Counted from the first letter of the stretch, positions 1 through 8,255 are shown. The stretch: DNA of 64,000 nt from Actinomyces sp. oral taxon 897 (GCF_002999235.1 NZ_CP027236.1:930001-994000); one strand, 5' to 3'. Numbers and translations: made by a program. The notes: a model not told the origin generated them from the sequence alone.

Positions 1-364
1 CCTCAAGACGTGCCCGCTCCCCGGGGTCCCTGAAGACGCGGGCCCCCAGGGCGGCCCGGTCCAGCGACCCGTCCGCCCGCAGGACGTCCCCGAAGGCCGC
101 CGCGACCGCCGCCAGGCCCGGCGTGCCGGGGGCCACCACCTCACGGGCCAGCACGTCGGCGTCCACGACGGTGGCCCCCAGGTCGGCCAGGACGGCGGCG
201 GCAGTGGACTTGCCCGAGCCGATCCCGCCGGTCAGCCCCACGTACAGGGCCCGGGCACCCGCCGGGCCCGAGTACCCGCCGGACCCGGCCGACCCCGCCC
301 CGGTGGGGGCCGCCCCGCCCGGCCCCGCACCGCCAGGGGCCGCACCCGTGCCGGGCGCGCTCAC
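1..364 (-). CDS. coaE: Dephospho-CoA kinase CoaE (partial, N-terminal part)
   Basis: Catalyses the last step of coenzyme A synthesis, phosphorylating the ribose 3'-OH of dephospho-CoA with ATP, in the cytoplasm. The reverse strand encodes the family N-terminus: a P-loop GGIGSGKST preceded by LYVGLT, then [14 protein letters not shown], the usual CoaE sequence after the P-loop. The gene runs off the left edge, so only about 121 codons are present. The start taken is a GTG whose bases overlap the pcp stop (GTGA), suggesting translational coupling. This gives a Gly/Ala/Pro-rich leader of about 40 residues, long for the family; a GTG just before GLTGG is an alternative start. polA-rpsA-coaE order is common in actinobacteria. 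Function is confident, exact start is not. Confidence 0.9.
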   Translation of the reverse strand, partial: MSAPGTGAAPGGAGPGGAAPTGAGSAGSGGYSGPAGARALYVGLTGGIGSGKSTAAAVLADLGATVVDADVLAREVVAPGTPGLAAVAAAFGDVLRADGSLDRAALGARVFRDPGERARLE

Positions 365-918
365 CGCCGGTAGCCTGCCGCCCAGGCCAGCAGCGCCTGC
401 GCCAGGACGGCGACGTCCACGTCCGGCGGGACGTGGAGGAACCCGGCGGGCAGGCCCGTGCGCACCCCCGCGTAGAAGGTCGTGTTGCACACGTAGGTGC
501 CTGCGTCCCAGGACTCCTTAGCCTCCAGGCCGGCCTGGGTCAGGACGTCCACCAGCGCGGCGGTGTCGACCGTGGCGAGCAGTCCCTCCGGTCCCCCTGC
601 CTCGACCACGCCCTGCTGTGAGGGCCGACCGTCCTCGTCCACGCCCTCCTGCTCGTTGGCCGCCACGCACTCCACCCGCAGCACCTGGGCGTCCCCGGCC
701 AGTCCCAGGCTCAGCACGGCCCGGGGGCGGTGCACGCGGGCGAGCTCACCCAGCTTCGCCGGGGCCCCGGTGAAGCTGACGGGCAGCACCTCGGCCGCCA
801 CGTCGTCACCCGGCGCGGCCTGCAGCGCCCGGACCACCTCCTGGGAGGGGTTGACGGCGTGGGGGCCAAAGGGGCCGAAGCCGGTGATAAGGACCGGGGA
901 GCTCACAGAAGCGGTCAT
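361..918 (-). CDS. pcp: Pyrrolidone-carboxylate peptidase (pyroglutamyl peptidase I)
   Basis: Cysteine peptidase of family C15 that removes N-terminal pyroglutamate from peptides. Visible features: GFGPFG near residues 13-18, NPSQEVV, a Glu in RVEC (E83), the catalytic Cys in YVCNTTF (C144) and the His in GFLHVP (H162), giving the Glu-Cys-His set expected for the family. Length from the chosen ATG is 185 residues, slightly shorter than the usual 200-215. The open frame continues upstream for 59 more codons, but that stretch is low-complexity Arg/Ala sequence with no family similarity, so the ATG before TASVSS was chosen (an ATG three codons earlier is possible). Its stop overlaps the coaE start by four bases. 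Confidence 0.9.
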   Translation of the reverse strand: MTASVSSPVLITGFGPFGPHAVNPSQEVVRALQAAPGDDVAAEVLPVSFTGAPAKLGELARVHRPRAVLSLGLAGDAQVLRVECVAANEQEGVDEDGRPSQQGVVEAGGPEGLLATVDTAALVDVLTQAGLEAKESWDAGTYVCNTTFYAGVRTGLPAGFLHVPPDVDVAVLAQALLAWAAGYRR

Positions 919-1057
919 GCCCGCCATTGTGCCCCACGCCGCGGGAGCCCGGGGAGCGCATGCCACGGCACAGTAGTCAGCGTGACCGCCGTACGGGAGC
1001 CGGGGAGCACGTGAGCCCCGGGTCCGGCCCGCCTTCCGGGCGCACACGGCCCGCCTG

Positions 1058-1157
1058 CCGTTCTCACGGGCAACAAGTACCGTTCTCACGAGCAATAAGT
1101 ACCGTTCTCACGAACAATAAGTACCGTTCTCGCGACGAATAAGTACCGTTCTCGCGG
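1058..1157. repeat. Tandem array of a 22-bp repeat, four full units plus a partial
   Basis: Four contiguous 22-bp units (1058-1079, 1080-1101, 1102-1123, 1124-1145) and a partial fifth (from 1146) share the core TACCGTTCTC followed by (A/G)CG and end in AATAAGTA or a close variant. There are no spacers between units, so it is not a CRISPR array. It lies in the gap between the start of pcp and the end of the Asp-box gene. Unit divergence is two to four bases. The period is close to two helical turns, which would place each copy on the same DNA face, as in an operator array. It could equally be a species-specific intergenic repeat. Function unknown. Confidence 0.9.
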
Positions 1158-1167
1158 TGGGCGACCG

Positions 1168-2319
1168 TTACATGGGCGACCAGGTCAGTCCGCCGTCGGT
1201 GGAGACGATCCAGGTGCTCTCCCCCGCCGTCGCCCAGGAGGGGTAGCCCACCTGCACCTCGATGCGGTGGGAGTCCCCCCGGGCGTCCTGCAGGAAGTGC
1301 CCGGCCGGGTCGTCGCCCAGTGCCGCGGGGACGGTCACCTTGCTCCAGGTGGTCCCGTCGTCGGTGGAGACGTAGATCTCTCCCCCGGTGGCCGAGCCCG
1401 TCCCCGCCACCAGGACCCCGTTCAGGGCCACGTAGGCGTACGGGTCACCGCGCAGGGCCACCCGGCTCTGGGCCTCCCACCGGCCGTTGCGCAGCCGGTA
1501 GGCGCACACCATGCCGTGGCCCTCCAGGACCCGGGTCTGCCTCGCCCCCCGGGCGGCCACGGCCTGGTCCGCGTCCTCCTGGTCCAGGCGCGGGCAGCCC
1601 CTCGGGTCGTTGACGCCCAGGGTCGGCCCGGGTGTGGCCGTGGGCCCGGGTGTCGGGGTAGCCGTGGGCCCGGGCGGCCGCGTCGCGGGCGCCATGGGGA
1701 CAGAGCCCGTCGGGAGGGGAGGGGGAGCGGTCGTGGGCGACCAGGTGGAGGGCAGGTCCGCGGGGGTGCGCCCACAGGTTGCGGACACGTTCTCATTGTC
1801 CCACCGGGCCTTCTGGACGCACGCGATGTACCTGCTGATGAGCTCGTTCCTCTGGGCCCGGCGCTCCGCGAGGAAGGGGCCCACGCCCCTGTGGAACAAG
1901 AGGTCGGAGTCTGAGGCCACCGGGTTGGTCTCGGGGTACCAGGTGACCCCCTCCTTGTCGACGTACTCCTTGCTCTCCAGCAGGCCGAGACCGCCCACGT
2001 AGCCCATACCCACCAGGACGAGGGAGGCCACCACGACCACGCCGTTGACCAGCTTGACGGGCAGGGCCAGGACGTCGGCGCCCTGCCCCTGCCCCTGGTC
2101 GTCAGCAGGGGGCCAGGACCAGACCACGCCCAGCAGCAGCACCGAGGAGATCACCAGGCACAGGCTGAAGGGGCCCGGGGCCAGCACCACGGGCAGGCCC
2201 AGGAGCCACGGCAGGCAGGCCAGGCACAGGCAGACCCCGGCGGTCACCGCCGCCCATCTGCGTAGCCGCTTTACCCGGGTGCCCACGACAGCATCATAGG
2301 CGTGCGCGCCCTGACGCAC
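1168..2319 (-). CDS. Membrane-anchored protein with C-terminal Asp-box (BNR-like) repeats
   Basis: Unrecognised by full-length family. The 383-residue protein has an N-terminal region with three hydrophobic stretches (about residues 20-45, 50-70 and 90-112), a middle soluble part, a Pro/Thr-rich linker with repeats of the PTATPTPGPT kind (about residues 205-230) and a C-terminal domain. Two Asp-box motifs, STDDGTTW and STDGGLTW, lie in the last 75 residues, the type found in sialidase-like and other beta-propeller proteins. Two copies are far too few for a whole propeller and there is no sialidase catalytic set, so an enzyme call is not supported. The topology suggests an extracytoplasmic sensing or binding domain on a stalk. 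It starts with GTG and is followed by pcp. No close partner in the window. Confidence 0.7.
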   Translation of the reverse strand: MRQGAHAYDAVVGTRVKRLRRWAAVTAGVCLCLACLPWLLGLPVVLAPGPFSLCLVISSVLLLGVVWSWPPADDQGQGQGADVLALPVKLVNGVVVVASLVLVGMGYVGGLGLLESKEYVDKEGVTWYPETNPVASDSDLLFHRGVGPFLAERRAQRNELISRYIACVQKARWDNENVSATCGRTPADLPSTWSPTTAPPPLPTGSVPMAPATRPPGPTATPTPGPTATPGPTLGVNDPRGCPRLDQEDADQAVAARGARQTRVLEGHGMVCAYRLRNGRWEAQSRVALRGDPYAYVALNGVLVAGTGSATGGEIYVSTDDGTTWSKVTVPAALGDDPAGHFLQDARGDSHRIEVQVGYPSWATAGESTWIVSTDGGLTWSPM

Positions 2320-2327
2320 ACGGATAT

Positions 2328-2354
2328 GCCCGGCCCCCGGGAAGGGGGCCGGGC
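2328..2354 (-). terminator. Hairpin terminator downstream of rpsA
   Basis: An 11-bp perfect GC-rich stem (GCCCGGCCCCC paired with its complement) with a 5-base loop lies 26 bp beyond the rpsA stop. There is no strong U-tract (ATATCC follows on the transcribed strand), typical of actinobacterial terminators. Confidence 0.75.
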
Positions 2355-2379
2355 AGTGAGCGTGGTCCGGCCAGCTGGC

Positions 2380-3825
2380 TCAGTTGCCGGTCAGCTTCTC
2401 GCGCAGGGCGGCCAGCGCCTCGTCGGAGGCCAGCGTACCGGTGGCCTCCGAGGGGGCCGAGGAGTAGGAGGTGGAGCCCGACGCCGGGGCGCCGGAGTCG
2501 GTGTCCTCCTCCATGGCCCTGGCGACCTGGGCCTTGTGGGCCTCCCAGCGGGCGTGGGCGGCCGCGTACTCGGCCTCCCAGGCCTCGCGCTGGGCGTCGT
2601 AGCCCTCCAGCCACTCGTTGGTCTCGGGGTCGAAGCCCTCGGGGTACTTGTAGTTGCCGTTCTCGTCGTACTCCGCGGCCATGCCGTAGAGGCTGGGGTC
2701 GAAGTCGTCGGAGCTGGGGTCCACGCCCTCGTTGGCCTGCTTGAGGCTCAGGGAGATACGACGGCGGTCCAGGTCGATGTCAATGACCTTGACGAAGACC
2801 TCGTCACCGACCTTGGCGACCTGCTCGGGCACCTCGATGTGGCGCTGGGCCAGCTCGGAGATGTGGACCAGGCCCTCGATGCCGTCCTCCACGCGCACGA
2901 AGGCGCCGAAGGGGACGAGCTTGGTGACCTTGCCGGGCACGACCTGGCCGATGGCGTGGGTGCGGGCGAAGGCCTGCCAGGGGTCCTCCTGGGTCTTCTT
3001 GAGCGACAGGGAGACGCGCTCGCGGTCGAAGTCGACCTCGAGGACCTCGACGGTGACCTCCTGACCGACCTCGACGACCTCGGAGGGGTGGTCGATGTGC
3101 TTCCAGGACAGCTCGGAGACGTGGACGAGGCCGTCCACACCACCGAGGTCCACGAAGGCACCGAAGTTGACGATGGAGGAGACCACACCGGTACGGACCT
3201 GGCCCTTCTGGAGGGTCTGGAGGAAGTTGGTGCGGACCTCGGACTGGGTCTGCTCGAGCCAGGCACGGCGGGACAGGACCACGTTGTTGCGGTTCTTGTC
3301 CAGCTCGATGATCTTGGCCTCGAGCTCACGACCCACGTAGGGCTGGAGGTCACGGACACGGCGCATCTCGACCAGGGAGGCGGGCAGGAAGCCGCGCAGG
3401 CCGATGTCGAGGATGAGACCACCCTTGACGACCTCGATGACGGTGCCGGTGACGACGCCGTCCTCCTCCTTGACCCGTTCGATGGTGCCCCAGGCACGCT
3501 CGTACTGGGCACGCTTCTTGCTCAGGAGCAGACGGCCCTCCTTGTCCTCCTTCTGGAGGACCAGGGCCTCGATCTCGTCGCCGACCGAGACGATCTCGTC
3601 AGGGTCGACGTCGTGCTTGATGGACAGCTCGCGAGCGAGGATGACGCCCTCGGTCTTGTAGCCGATGTCAAGGAGGACCTCGTCGCGGTCGACCTTGACG
3701 ACAGTGCCCTCGACGATGTCGCCGTCATCGAAGTACTTGATGGTCTCGTCGACGGCGGCGAGGATCTCCTCGGTCGAGCCGATGTCGTTGACGGCGACCG
3801 GGGCGAGGCTGTTGGTGATGGTCAT
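2380..3825 (-). CDS. rpsA: 30S ribosomal protein S1
   Basis: RNA-binding ribosomal protein that helps recruit mRNA to the 30S subunit. The 481-residue product contains four S1 (OB-fold) repeats, roughly residues 35-105, 120-190, 205-275 and 290-360; the last two are canonical (VSSIVNFGAFVDLGGVDGLV and VTKLVPFGAFVRVEDGIEGLV-type beta-barrel strands). A hydrophilic tail of about 120 residues rich in Glu, Tyr and Ala follows, as in other actinobacterial S1 proteins. The ATG before TITNSLAPVAV was chosen; the open frame extends 73 codons upstream without family similarity. Transcribed alone, between polA and a hairpin terminator. Confidence 0.97.
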   Translation of the reverse strand: MTITNSLAPVAVNDIGSTEEILAAVDETIKYFDDGDIVEGTVVKVDRDEVLLDIGYKTEGVILARELSIKHDVDPDEIVSVGDEIEALVLQKEDKEGRLLLSKKRAQYERAWGTIERVKEEDGVVTGTVIEVVKGGLILDIGLRGFLPASLVEMRRVRDLQPYVGRELEAKIIELDKNRNNVVLSRRAWLEQTQSEVRTNFLQTLQKGQVRTGVVSSIVNFGAFVDLGGVDGLVHVSELSWKHIDHPSEVVEVGQEVTVEVLEVDFDRERVSLSLKKTQEDPWQAFARTHAIGQVVPGKVTKLVPFGAFVRVEDGIEGLVHISELAQRHIEVPEQVAKVGDEVFVKVIDIDLDRRRISLSLKQANEGVDPSSDDFDPSLYGMAAEYDENGNYKYPEGFDPETNEWLEGYDAQREAWEAEYAAAHARWEAHKAQVARAMEEDTDSGAPASGSTSYSSAPSEATGTLASDEALAALREKLTGN

Positions 3826-4045
3826 TGAGTGGTTGCTCCGAAACGGACAGGTTGGTCGGGTCAGCAGATACCATGCGTCCCCCGACGCCGCGACCCAGCC
3901 CGGACTGGCCCGCGGCACGGTCGGGCCGACGACGTCACCTCCGGCAGAAGATGCGTCACCAGCCCTGGAGCGCATGGCCCCGGACTCTACCAGGGATTCG
4001 TGCGTTCTCACCGCATAGGAATCAAGACGCCATACCGTCCTCATA

Positions 4046-4063
4046 TATGTGATGCATCACATA
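4046..4063. promoter_or_regulatory. 18-bp perfect palindrome upstream of rpsA
   Basis: Two 9-base arms meet without spacer; the core reads TGTGA-TGCA-TCACA, embedded in unusually AT-rich sequence for this genome, between the polA stop and the rpsA start (about 220 bp upstream of rpsA). A dimeric repressor or activator site is the natural reading, but the half-site spacing (4) is not that of a classic CRP site (6). Bound factor unknown. Confidence 0.5.
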
Positions 4064-4092
4064 CGGGGGTGACCTCGCACCTTGCACACCTG

Positions 4093-6858
4093 TCAGTGTG
4101 CTGCGTCGCGCCAGGTCCGGCCACGCCCCAGGGAGACGTCCAGGGGTACCGAGAGCTCGGCGGCGGCCCCCATGCGGCTCCTGAGGACCTCCTCCACCGT
4201 CCCGGTCTCCCCGGGGGCCACCTCCACCAGGAGCTCGTCGTGGATCTGCAGCAGGATGCGGCTGGAGCAGCCCTGCTCCCCCAGCTCCTCGGCCACGTCG
4301 ACCATCGCCTTCTTGACGATGTCGGCAGCGCTGCCCTGGATGGGGGCGTTGAGGGCGGCCCGCTCGGCCATCTCCCGGCGTTGGCGGCTGTCGCTGGCCA
4401 GGTCCGGCAGGTAGCGGCGGCGTCCGAACATGGTCTGGGTGTAGCCGTCGCGCCGGGCCTGCTCCACCACGCCCTCCAGGTAGTCGTGGACCCGCCCGAA
4501 CCGGGCGAAGTAGGCGTCCTTCAGGGCCGCGGCCTCGGCGTTGTCAATGCCCAGCTGCTTGGCCAGCCCGTAGGTGGACAGCCCGTAGGCCAGGCCGTAG
4601 CTCATGGCCTTGACGTGGCTGCGCTGCTCAGGCGTGACCTGGGACACGGGGACGTCGTGGACCAGGGCCGCCACGTAGCGGTGCAGGTCCTCCCCGCTGC
4701 GGAAGGCCTCAATGAGCGCCTCGTCCCCCGACAGGTGGGCCATAATGCGCATCTCGATCTGGGAGTAGTCGGCGGTCACCAGGCACTCGTAGCCCCGGCC
4801 CACGGTGAAGGCCTCACGGATGCGCATGCCCTCCGGCGTGCGGGCGGGGATGTTCTGCAGGTTGGGGTCGGTGGAGGACAGGCGCCCGGTGGCGGTCACG
4901 GTCTGCTGGAAGGTGGTGTGGACGCGCCCGTCGGGCTGGACGGCCTTGCGCAGGCCCTCGACCGTCTGGCGCAGCTTAATGGCGTCGCGGTGCTCCAGGA
5001 GGTGGCCCAGGAAGGGGTGGGAGGTCCTGGCGTACAGGTCGGCCAGGGCGGCGGCGTCGGTGGTGTAGCCGGTCTTGGTGCGCCGGGTCCTGGGCATCCT
5101 CAGCTCGTCGAACAGGACGGCCTGGAGCTGCCTGGGGCTGGAGAGGTTGAGCTCGTGGCCCGCGGCGTCGTAGGCCCCCTGGGCGGCGTGGGTGACGCGG
5201 GCGTCGAGCTCGGTCTCGCGCTCGGCCAGCACGGCCTCGTCCACGGCGATGCCGTCGGCCTCCATCTGGGCCAGGCAGCTGGCCACGGGCATCTCCAGGC
5301 CCTGGTAGAGGTCCAGGACGCCGCGCTGGCCCATCCGCTCCCTGAGCGCCTCCTCCAGCGCGGGCAGGAGGGCCGCGCGGCGCGCCGCGGCCAGGGCGGC
5401 GGTCGGCGTGGCGTCCTGGCCCAGGGACTCCAGGTCGAAGGCCCCCTGAACCTGGGCGGGCCCCTGGGCCTCCAGGTCGACCCCGAGCCAGCGCTGCGCC
5501 AGGGAGTCGATGTCGTAGGCGCGCTGCTCGGGACGGCACAGGTAGGCCCCCAGGGAGGGGTCCCCCACGACGCCGTCCAGCCCCAGGCCCCGTGCGCGCA
5601 GGGCGTGCCAGGCGCCCTTGGCGTCGGCGACGACCTTGGGGCGCGAGACGTCGGTGAGCAGCGCCGCCAGCGCCGTCTCGTCCTGGGGGGAGACCAGGGT
5701 CAGGTCGATGACGACGGCGGCCGTGCCGTCCGACAGGGCCAGGAGCTCGGGGTCGGCCTGGCCCGGGCGCAGGCTGCCGGTGACCACGACCCCCAGCACC
5801 CCGGCCTGCCCGTCCGCTCCCCCCAGGTGCCCGGCGAGCCAGGGCCCCACCGCCCCGGGCTCGAGGTCGGCACCCAGGACGGCCGGGGTCAGGGAGGCCA
5901 GGCGCCCCGCCAGGCGGTCCCCCGGGGCGGGGCCCGCGTGGTCGGCGGAGTCGGCGAAGGTCAGGATCCGTCCGGCCCGCTGGGCCAGGGTACGCAGCTC
6001 CAGGGACTCCATGACACCGGTCAGGGCGGCCCGGTCGGCGCCCGCGAGCCTGAGGTCCCGGCGCACGTCCAGGCCTAGGTCGACGTCGGTCAGGAGGCGG
6101 TTGAGGCGGCGGTTGCGCACGACGTCCCCCAGGTGGTCGCGCAGGGACTGGCCGGCCTTGCCCCGGATCTGGTCGGCGTGGGCGATGACGCCGTCGAGGC
6201 CGTCGTAGAGGCTGAGCCACTTGGCGGCGGTCTTGGGGCCCACCCCGGGCACCCCGGGGAGGTTGTCGCTGGTCTCGCCCACCAGGGCCGCCAGGTGGGG
6301 GTAGCGCTGCGGAGGCACCCCGTAGCGCCTCTCGACCTCGGCGGGGGTCATGCGGCGCAGGGTGGACACGCCCCTGACGGGGTAGAGCACGGTGCACCGC
6401 TCGGTGACGGTCTGGAGGGAGTCACGGTCCCCCGAGCAGACGAGGACCTCCATGCCCGCCTCCTGGGCGCGGGCGGCCAGGGTGGCCAGGATGTCGTCGG
6501 CCTCGACGTTCTCCTTGGTCAGGGAGCGCACGCCCATGGCGGACAGGAGGTCCTGGATGAGGGCGACCTGGCCGACGAAGGGCTGGGGGGGCGCGTCGCG
6601 GTTGGCCTTGTAGAGGGGGTAGTCCTGGGTGCGGAAGGTGCCTCCGGGCAGGTCGAAGGCCACGGCCACGTGCGTGGGGCGCTCGCTGTCGATCAGGGAC
6701 AGGAACATGGAGGTGAAGCCGTGGACGGCGTTGGTGGCCTGGCCGGTGGAGGTGGTGAAGTTCTCGACCGGCAGGGCGTAGAAGGCGCGGAAGGCCATGG
6801 AGTGGCCGTCGACGAGGAGGAGCCGCGCGGGGTCGGTGCTGGCGGTTGAGGTACTCAC
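4093..6858 (-). CDS. polA: DNA polymerase I
   Basis: Replication and repair polymerase of family A that fills gaps and removes RNA primers. The 921-residue protein has an N-terminal 5'-3' exonuclease (about residues 10-300; LLVDGHSMAFRAFYAL, SGDRDSLQ, SDNLPGVPGVG), a central 3'-5' exonuclease-like region that appears degenerate as in other actinobacterial PolA, and a C-terminal polymerase domain with motif A (ADYSQIEMRIMAHLSGD), motif B (RSHVKAMSYGLAYG) and motif C (QIHDELLVEV). Length is normal. The start is GTG at 6858, only 17 bp from the divergent thioesterase start, so both promoters must overlap the neighbouring coding region. Confidence 0.97.
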   Translation of the reverse strand: MSTSTASTDPARLLLVDGHSMAFRAFYALPVENFTTSTGQATNAVHGFTSMFLSLIDSERPTHVAVAFDLPGGTFRTQDYPLYKANRDAPPQPFVGQVALIQDLLSAMGVRSLTKENVEADDILATLAARAQEAGMEVLVCSGDRDSLQTVTERCTVLYPVRGVSTLRRMTPAEVERRYGVPPQRYPHLAALVGETSDNLPGVPGVGPKTAAKWLSLYDGLDGVIAHADQIRGKAGQSLRDHLGDVVRNRRLNRLLTDVDLGLDVRRDLRLAGADRAALTGVMESLELRTLAQRAGRILTFADSADHAGPAPGDRLAGRLASLTPAVLGADLEPGAVGPWLAGHLGGADGQAGVLGVVVTGSLRPGQADPELLALSDGTAAVVIDLTLVSPQDETALAALLTDVSRPKVVADAKGAWHALRARGLGLDGVVGDPSLGAYLCRPEQRAYDIDSLAQRWLGVDLEAQGPAQVQGAFDLESLGQDATPTAALAAARRAALLPALEEALRERMGQRGVLDLYQGLEMPVASCLAQMEADGIAVDEAVLAERETELDARVTHAAQGAYDAAGHELNLSSPRQLQAVLFDELRMPRTRRTKTGYTTDAAALADLYARTSHPFLGHLLEHRDAIKLRQTVEGLRKAVQPDGRVHTTFQQTVTATGRLSSTDPNLQNIPARTPEGMRIREAFTVGRGYECLVTADYSQIEMRIMAHLSGDEALIEAFRSGEDLHRYVAALVHDVPVSQVTPEQRSHVKAMSYGLAYGLSTYGLAKQLGIDNAEAAALKDAYFARFGRVHDYLEGVVEQARRDGYTQTMFGRRRYLPDLASDSRQRREMAERAALNAPIQGSAADIVKKAMVDVAEELGEQGCSSRILLQIHDELLVEVAPGETGTVEEVLRSRMGAAAELSVPLDVSLGRGRTWRDAAH

Positions 6859-6875
6859 CGTGCCAGCCTACGGGT

Positions 6876-7334
6876 ATGAGTCAGGCCCTTCCCCCCGGTT
6901 CCGCCGGCGGCCCCTGCCGCCCCGTCCCCTCCGGGCCCGGGGCCGCGCGGTGGGAGGACCGCGAGCGCGCCACGCTCATGGAGACCCTGGGCATGAGGGT
7001 CGTCCGACGTGATGCTCACCATACCGTGGTCACCATGCCGGTGGACAGGGCCCTGCAGGTGGTGGGGATCCTCCACGGGGGCGCGAGCGCCGCCCTCATT
7101 GAGACGGCGGCCTCGGTGGCGGCGCGGGAGGCGGCACCCGAGGGCCTGGTGCCGGTGGGGGCCGAGCTCCAGGTCTCGCACCTGCGCCCGGTGAGCCAGG
7201 GCACGGTGAGGGCCGTGACGCAGCCGCTGCACGTGGGACGCCGCACGACGGTGTACGAGGTCAGGGTCACCGACGTGTCCGAGCACCTGGTGGCACGCGG
7301 GACCCTGCGCAGCCTGTACGTACCGCACCCCTGA
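6876..7334 (+). CDS. PaaI-type hotdog-fold thioesterase
   Basis: Small acyl-CoA thioesterase-like protein of the hotdog fold (PaaI/YbdB type). Visible features: GILHGGASAALIETAAS, the hotdog helix with the HGG motif (about residues 70-85), a VGAELQVSHLRPV strand typical of the substrate-tunnel side, and a terminal strand ARGTLRSLYV. About 152 residues from the chosen ATG; a 30-residue low-complexity Gly/Pro leader precedes the domain, so an ATG before ETLGMRVV is an alternative start. Divergent from polA and convergent with the ANTAR regulator. Substrate cannot be told from sequence; hydroxybenzoyl- or phenylacetyl-CoA-type substrates are known for the family. Confidence 0.8.
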   Translation: MSQALPPGSAGGPCRPVPSGPGAARWEDRERATLMETLGMRVVRRDAHHTVVTMPVDRALQVVGILHGGASAALIETAASVAAREAAPEGLVPVGAELQVSHLRPVSQGTVRAVTQPLHVGRRTTVYEVRVTDVSEHLVARGTLRSLYVPHP

Positions 7335-7345
7335 GGCAGGGCCCC

Positions 7346-7960
7346 TCAGGAGGACTTGGAGGACTTGGAGGAGCCGACCTGCTCGATGACGGCGTCGGCG
7401 ACCTCGCGCATGGTCAGGCGGCGGTTCATGGAGGTCTTCTGCAGCCAGCGGAAGGCGTCGGGCTCGCTCAGCCCCATCTTCTCCATGAGCAGGCCCTTGG
7501 CCCGGTCCACGCGCTTGCGGGTCTCGAAGCGCTCCTGGAGGTCGGCGACCTCGGACTCCAGGGAGGAGATCTCCTCGTGGCGGCTCACGGCGATCTCCAG
7601 GGCCGGGATGAGGTCGGCGGGGGTGAAGGGCTTGACCACGTAGGCCATGGCACCGGCCTCGCTGGCACGCTGGACGAGCTCGGTCTGGCTGAAGGCGGTC
7701 AGCATGACCACCGCGCAGTCGTGCTTGTCGAGAATGCGCTCGGCGGCCGTGATGCCGTCGGTGACGGGCATCTTGACGTCCATGACGCAGATGTCGGGCC
7801 GGTGCTCCTCGGCGAGACGGATGGCCTCCTCGCCGTCGGCGGCCTCGGCGACGACCTCGTACCCGGCATCAGTGAGGGTCTCCACGATGTCAAGACGGAT
7901 GAGGGTCTCGTCCTCGGCGACGAGGACCCTGCGGGATCGGGTGGTGGAATCGGTGCTCAC
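7346..7960 (-). CDS. pdtaR: ANTAR-domain response regulator (PdtaR-like)
   Basis: Two-component response regulator that, in the best-known relatives, binds RNA to prevent transcription termination. The 204-residue protein has an N-terminal receiver domain with acidic residues (AEDETLIRLD), the phospho-acceptor aspartate in CVMDVKMP (D61), a Thr/Ser switch in MLTAFS, and a conserved Lys in VVKPF. A helical linker leads to a C-terminal ANTAR domain (about residues 135-195; RAKGLLMEKMGLSEPDAFRWLQ). This is the architecture and length of mycobacterial PdtaR (Rv1626). The cognate kinase is not in the window. The C-terminus has a Ser/Lys-rich repeat tail. Start ATG or GTG near 7960. Confidence 0.92.
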   Translation of the reverse strand: MSTDSTTRSRRVLVAEDETLIRLDIVETLTDAGYEVVAEAADGEEAIRLAEEHRPDICVMDVKMPVTDGITAAERILDKHDCAVVMLTAFSQTELVQRASEAGAMAYVVKPFTPADLIPALEIAVSRHEEISSLESEVADLQERFETRKRVDRAKGLLMEKMGLSEPDAFRWLQKTSMNRRLTMREVADAVIEQVGSSKSSKSS

Positions 7961-8014
7961 GCGGCGATACTAGTATGCTGGTAGGCGTCACGCTCTCTGA
8001 GCGAGCCAGGAACT

Positions 8015-8038
8015 GGTATGACGTACGTGTGACATACC
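8015..8038. promoter_or_regulatory. Inverted repeat in the pdtaR/tRNA divergent region
   Basis: GGTATG and CATACC form perfect 6-bp arms around a 12-bp centre that itself contains ACGTACGT; partially matching AAC/GTT extend it outward. It lies 55 bp upstream of the ANTAR gene start and 60 bp upstream of the tRNA, so it could be an operator for either. No factor can be assigned. Confidence 0.35.
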
Positions 8039-8097
8039 GTTCCCGCAGGTTAGAGCGGCGGTTGACGGTGTAGGTCACGCGAATCACGTGGCTGAGA

Positions 8098-8171
8098 GCC
8101 TCCGTAGCCCAATCGGTAGAGGCATCCGACTCAAAATCGGAGCAGTGTGGGTTCGAGTCCCACCGGAGGCA
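8098..8171 (+). tRNA. tRNA with anticodon CAA (Leu) but short class I variable loop
   Basis: A complete cloverleaf: 7-bp acceptor stem GCCTCCG/CGGAGGC, D-arm GCC/GGC with GG in the loop, 5-bp anticodon stem TCCGA/TCGGA around loop CTCAAAA (anticodon CAA), variable region of only 5 bases (GCAGT), T-arm GTGGG-TTCGAGT-CCCAC and discriminator A73. CCA is not encoded. The CAA anticodon and A73 fit leucine (UUG), yet leucine tRNAs normally carry a long class II variable arm, as the tRNA-Leu at 37650 does. Identity as a functional leucine acceptor is therefore uncertain. Confidence 0.85.
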
Positions 8172-8197
8172 CCGCGCCGCCCACGTGGCGGACACGA

Positions 8198-8232
8198 CGG
8201 TGTCCCCGCCACGGGTGGTGGCGGGGACACCG
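8198..8232. terminator. Bidirectional hairpin terminator between the tRNA and pyk
   Basis: A perfect 15-bp stem (CGGTGTCCCCGCCAC with its complement) and 5-base loop lie between the end of the tRNA and the pyk stop on the other strand. Placement suits both convergent transcripts; no U-tract. Confidence 0.8.
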
Positions 8233-8255
8233 TGGGCCGGATGGCGCCGTCGGGC

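Noticed and set aside
1058..1157. Possible short CRISPR array
   Set aside because: Units touch each other with no unique spacers and no cas genes are near.
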